From NCBI GenBank assembly GCA_029882975.1, contig JAOUJW010000009.1, positions 81,830-145,829 on the forward strand: a DNA stretch of 64,000 nucleotides, given 5' to 3'. Source of the stretch: Gammaproteobacteria bacterium. Lineage in GTDB: Bacteria; Pseudomonadota; Gammaproteobacteria; SZUA-152. The stretch's first letter is position 1, and the number at the start of each line of letters is the position of its first letter. Positions 62,003 to 64,000 of the stretch are shown piece by piece. The notes under the pieces were generated by a model. That model did not search any database and had not been told where the DNA came from. It worked only from the letters and a program-made list of their open reading frames with translations. The position numbers and the translations under genes were made by a program.

Positions 62003-63568
62003 ATGCCAAAGATTAAGAAACAGAGGAGACGAAGCGAAGATACAAGCAAAAACGAATTGTTTATTGGAGTGATTGGTGCTGTAGGCACTGATTTAAAAAA
62101 TGTGTGCTCTCGCTTATCAAAAGAACTGAAAGCTGTTGGGTACAATCCAGAAATTATCCGATTGAGCAACACAATTGTACAGTTTGGAAAAACAAGCCCG
62201 GAAGTTGGCAAACTGGTCAATGCAGATTTAGCGCATGAGGAAGAGCGCATCAAAAACCTAATGGATGCGGGTGATTTAATAAGAAGGAAAATCGGAGATA
62301 GCAGTGCCGTCGCTCAATTAGCACTGAGTGCAATTGCTGAAAAAAGAAAAGAGATTGGCTGTGAATTGGAGGAGCCATGTTATGGCACAGCTTATATTCT
62401 TAATTCTCTAAAACATCCAGACGAAGTCGAAATGCTTAGAGATCTGTACGGCAAATCGTTTTTTCTAATTTCCGTGTATTCTCCAAAATCCAATCGAATA
62501 GATAAGCTTGCAAAAAATATTGCAAAGTCGCATCACTGGGGAGTAAATGCTTCATTTAATGAAATCGCGAAAAAACTAATTGACAGGGATGAAAAAGGAG
62601 AAGACCAACAATATGGGCAGAATGTAAGGGATGCGTTTCCTCTCGCAGACGTTTTTGTAGCTGAAGATCATCAAAATGATGAAATAAAAAGATTCATTGA
62701 ATTGTTATTTGGCCATCCCTTTATAACGCCCACTACAGATGAATATTCTATGTTTCATGCCCACGCGGCCGCGCTAAGATCAGCAGATTTGGCAAGGCAG
62801 GTTGGAGCTGTAATTGCTACAAATGAAGCAGAGATCATATCAAGTGGATGCAATGAAGTACCTAAAGCTGGTGGCGGGAAGGTTTGGGAAGATATGATTG
62901 AACACAAAAAAGATTATAGAGATTTTCAGTTAGGTCATGATGCAAATACACTGATGAAACACCAGGTTATAACAGAAATAATTGGCCAATTAAATGCATC
63001 AGATTTACTCAAAAGTAAAAAAACTGGTGACGAAATTAACTCGCTGGCAGAAAACGTATTATCTAAAGATGGGATATTAAAGGATTCAAGAATTGCGAGC
63101 ATCATTGAATATGGGAGAATTGTTCATGCTGAAATGTCCGCAATTATGGAAAGTGCCCGAAGGGGATTACCTATTAAAGGCGCAACTCTCTATTGCACTA
63201 CATTTCCATGCCATATGTGTGCACGCCATATAATTGATGCAGGCATAAAAAGAGTTGTATACATTGAACCTTATCCAAAAAGTATGGCGAAACAATTATA
63301 TAAGCGCTCTGTTTGTGTCGATGACGATGATGCAGATACAGATGCTGTTAGGTTTGAATCGTTTGTAGGTATAGCACCTAGGAAATACTTTGAGTTGTTT
63401 CAAATGACTAAACGTAAAGATAAATTTGGTTATAAATTAGATTGGAAACCAGAAACTTCAAAGCTGCGAATATCAGAACGTTTTCCAATTTACTTGGATA
63501 TTGAATCCACTCTAATTGAAAATTTTTTTGCAAAAGCAGAAAAATCCTTGATATCAAGTACTTCTTAG
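62003..63568 (+). CDS. Anti-phage dCTP deaminase (kinase-like N-terminus plus cytidine-deaminase domain)
   Basis: The 521-aa protein has an N-terminal nucleotide-kinase-like domain (IGVIGAVGTDLKNV, about residues 21-34, a degenerate P-loop) and a C-terminal zinc deaminase domain with His375-Ala-Glu377 (VHAEMSAI) and Cys403/Cys406 (FPCHMCARHI). This is the architecture of bacterial dCTP deaminases that deplete dCTP during phage infection. All zinc and catalytic residues are present, so it should be active. The gene is visibly A+T-richer than its neighbours and starts 345 bp after tRNA-Phe, so it is probably horizontally acquired. AAGG lies about nine bases before ATG. A 54-codon ORF follows 43 bp later. 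Confidence 0.9.
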   Translation: MPKIKKQRRRSEDTSKNELFIGVIGAVGTDLKNVCSRLSKELKAVGYNPEIIRLSNTIVQFGKTSPEVGKLVNADLAHEEERIKNLMDAGDLIRRKIGDSSAVAQLALSAIAEKRKEIGCELEEPCYGTAYILNSLKHPDEVEMLRDLYGKSFFLISVYSPKSNRIDKLAKNIAKSHHWGVNASFNEIAKKLIDRDEKGEDQQYGQNVRDAFPLADVFVAEDHQNDEIKRFIELLFGHPFITPTTDEYSMFHAHAAALRSADLARQVGAVIATNEAEIISSGCNEVPKAGGGKVWEDMIEHKKDYRDFQLGHDANTLMKHQVITEIIGQLNASDLLKSKKTGDEINSLAENVLSKDGILKDSRIASIIEYGRIVHAEMSAIMESARRGLPIKGATLYCTTFPCHMCARHIIDAGIKRVVYIEPYPKSMAKQLYKRSVCVDDDDADTDAVRFESFVGIAPRKYFELFQMTKRKDKFGYKLDWKPETSKLRISERFPIYLDIESTLIENFFAKAEKSLISSTS

Positions 63569-63611
63569 CATACATTTCAATTAGGGAAACCTAAAACAAT
63601 GGGGAAATATT

Positions 63612-63776
63612 ATGTCAAATATCCAGGAAGATTGGCTTCAAATTCAATTTCAAGAAGCTAGGACAAAATTGGAAAATTGGAGCCCTTCTAAACAAAATGC
63701 AATGAGGAATGCGGTTGACCAAAATAGAGAAAAGCAAGAAAAGAAGGTTGTAGAACCGCCAAAAAATGTAAGTTAA
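63612..63776 (+). CDS. Small charged ORF behind the dCTP-deaminase gene (54 aa)
   Basis: GGGGA lies about six bases before ATG at 63612 and the frame reads 54 codons: a helical, Gln/Lys/Glu-rich peptide (QIQFQEARTKLENWSPSK, then VDQNREKQEKKVVEPPKN) without membrane or signal segment. It starts 43 bp after the deaminase stop and ends just before the terminator, so it is transcribed with it. I do not recognise it. It could be an accessory, regulator or stabiliser of the defence enzyme, or part of other cargo. Confidence 0.6.
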   Translation: MSNIQEDWLQIQFQEARTKLENWSPSKQNAMRNAVDQNREKQEKKVVEPPKNVS

Positions 63777-63794
63777 CTTTTAAGTGGAATGTGT

Positions 63795-63825
63795 AAAAAA
63801 GAGCGACACTTGTCGCTCTTTTTTT
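63795..63825 (+). terminator. Rho-independent terminator of the dCTP-deaminase operon
   Basis: An 8-bp core stem (gagcgaca, 63801-63808, with tgtcgctc, 63811-63818) closes on two bases and is extended by A6/T7 flanks, so the full hairpin is about 14 bp. It lies 18 bp past the small ORF and can work in both directions. Confidence 0.92.
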
Positions 63826-63906
63826 GTTCAATTCTCGAAATCTAAGTATGTAATTTTGTTAGCTCCTAAAGATGTAAGCGATCAAAGACGGTCAGTATTG
63901 CACAAA

Positions 63907-64000
63907 CTACTCAACTGCGTTAGTGGCTGAGGCCTTGAGCATTCCTTGTAATACGGACAGTTCCACATTCCATGGTAGCAGTCGTTCATAATCCTCCAGA
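63907..64000 (-). CDS. C-terminus of a probable IS66-type transposase, cut by the window edge
   Basis: A 31-residue end of a frame reads LEDYERLLPWNVELSV and so on to a TAG at 63907. The EDYExLLPWN pattern is typical of the C-terminal domain of IS66-family transposases. The gene continues beyond base 64000. If right, an insertion element borders the defence locus. Only this fragment is visible, so the assignment is provisional. Confidence 0.5.
   Translation of the reverse strand, partial: LEDYERLLPWNVELSVLQGMLKASATNAVE

Overview
The window is a chromosomal segment of a gammaproteobacterium. The evidence is the macromolecular-synthesis operon rpsU-yqeY-dnaG-rpoD diverging from tsaD, with a CAU-anticodon tRNA behind rpoD, together with OxyR, SohB, NudE, CysQ, SlyX, PurT, YcgN, AcpH and DUF2333 homologues. 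Base composition is near balanced through most of the window. The last 2 kb and several small intergenic stretches are visibly A+T richer. I cannot name a genus from the sequence alone. The many PAS/histidine kinases, surface-exposed proteases and outer-membrane proteins suit a free-living aquatic organism.

Layout. 1-19.5 kb is mixed core and accessory sequence: the C-terminal part of oxyR, acpH, a triple-PAS histidine kinase, a Kef-type antiporter, a TudS-like (DUF523) protein, a YadG/YadH-like ABC exporter, sohB, an orphan sensor kinase, a GNAT enzyme, a GlcG/HbpS-like protein, a two-partner-secretion exoprotein without its transporter, and a DUF945 protein. 19.8-24.0 kb is an accessory pocket: a SUKH-like immunity candidate, an Xre/MbcA-RES toxin-antitoxin pair, a small ORF ending in a 16-bp minisatellite, a membrane coiled-coil protein, a CdiI-type immunity gene without its toxin, and a field of 53-bp repeats that abuts a tRNA-Ile2(CAU) gene lacking an encoded CCA. 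24.2-32.4 kb is housekeeping: rpoD, dnaG, yqeY, rpsU, tsaD, an HU-like protein, nudE and cysQ. 32.4-39.9 kb holds two paralogous subtilisin-like lipoproteins, the longer carrying a long array of Ig/PKD-like domains.

40-53.5 kb holds an FKBP isomerase, a galT-like gene, the run ycgN/DUF547/FAD-disulfide oxidoreductase/TVP38, slyX, a membrane J-domain protein, a VWA protein, purT, a BamA-superfamily outer-membrane protein and a QseBC-like two-component system. 53.6-56.0 kb, divergent from that system, is a tight DUF4266-DUF3570-ApbE operon, probably an envelope redox or flavinylation module of unknown function. 56-61.2 kb has a hybrid kinase, a DUF2333 protein and two tandem double-rhodanese exported proteins.

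61.5-64 kb begins at tRNA-Phe and becomes an A+T-rich island: an anti-phage dCTP-deaminase gene, a 54-codon ORF just behind it, a strong terminator and, at the window edge, what looks like the C-terminus of an IS66-type transposase. The two most promising places for undescribed biology are the DUF4266-DUF3570-ApbE operon with its divergent two-component system, and the dCTP-deaminase locus with its small companion ORF. A recurring structural theme is local tandem duplication of 16-, 17-, 20- and 53-bp units at gene ends and starts.
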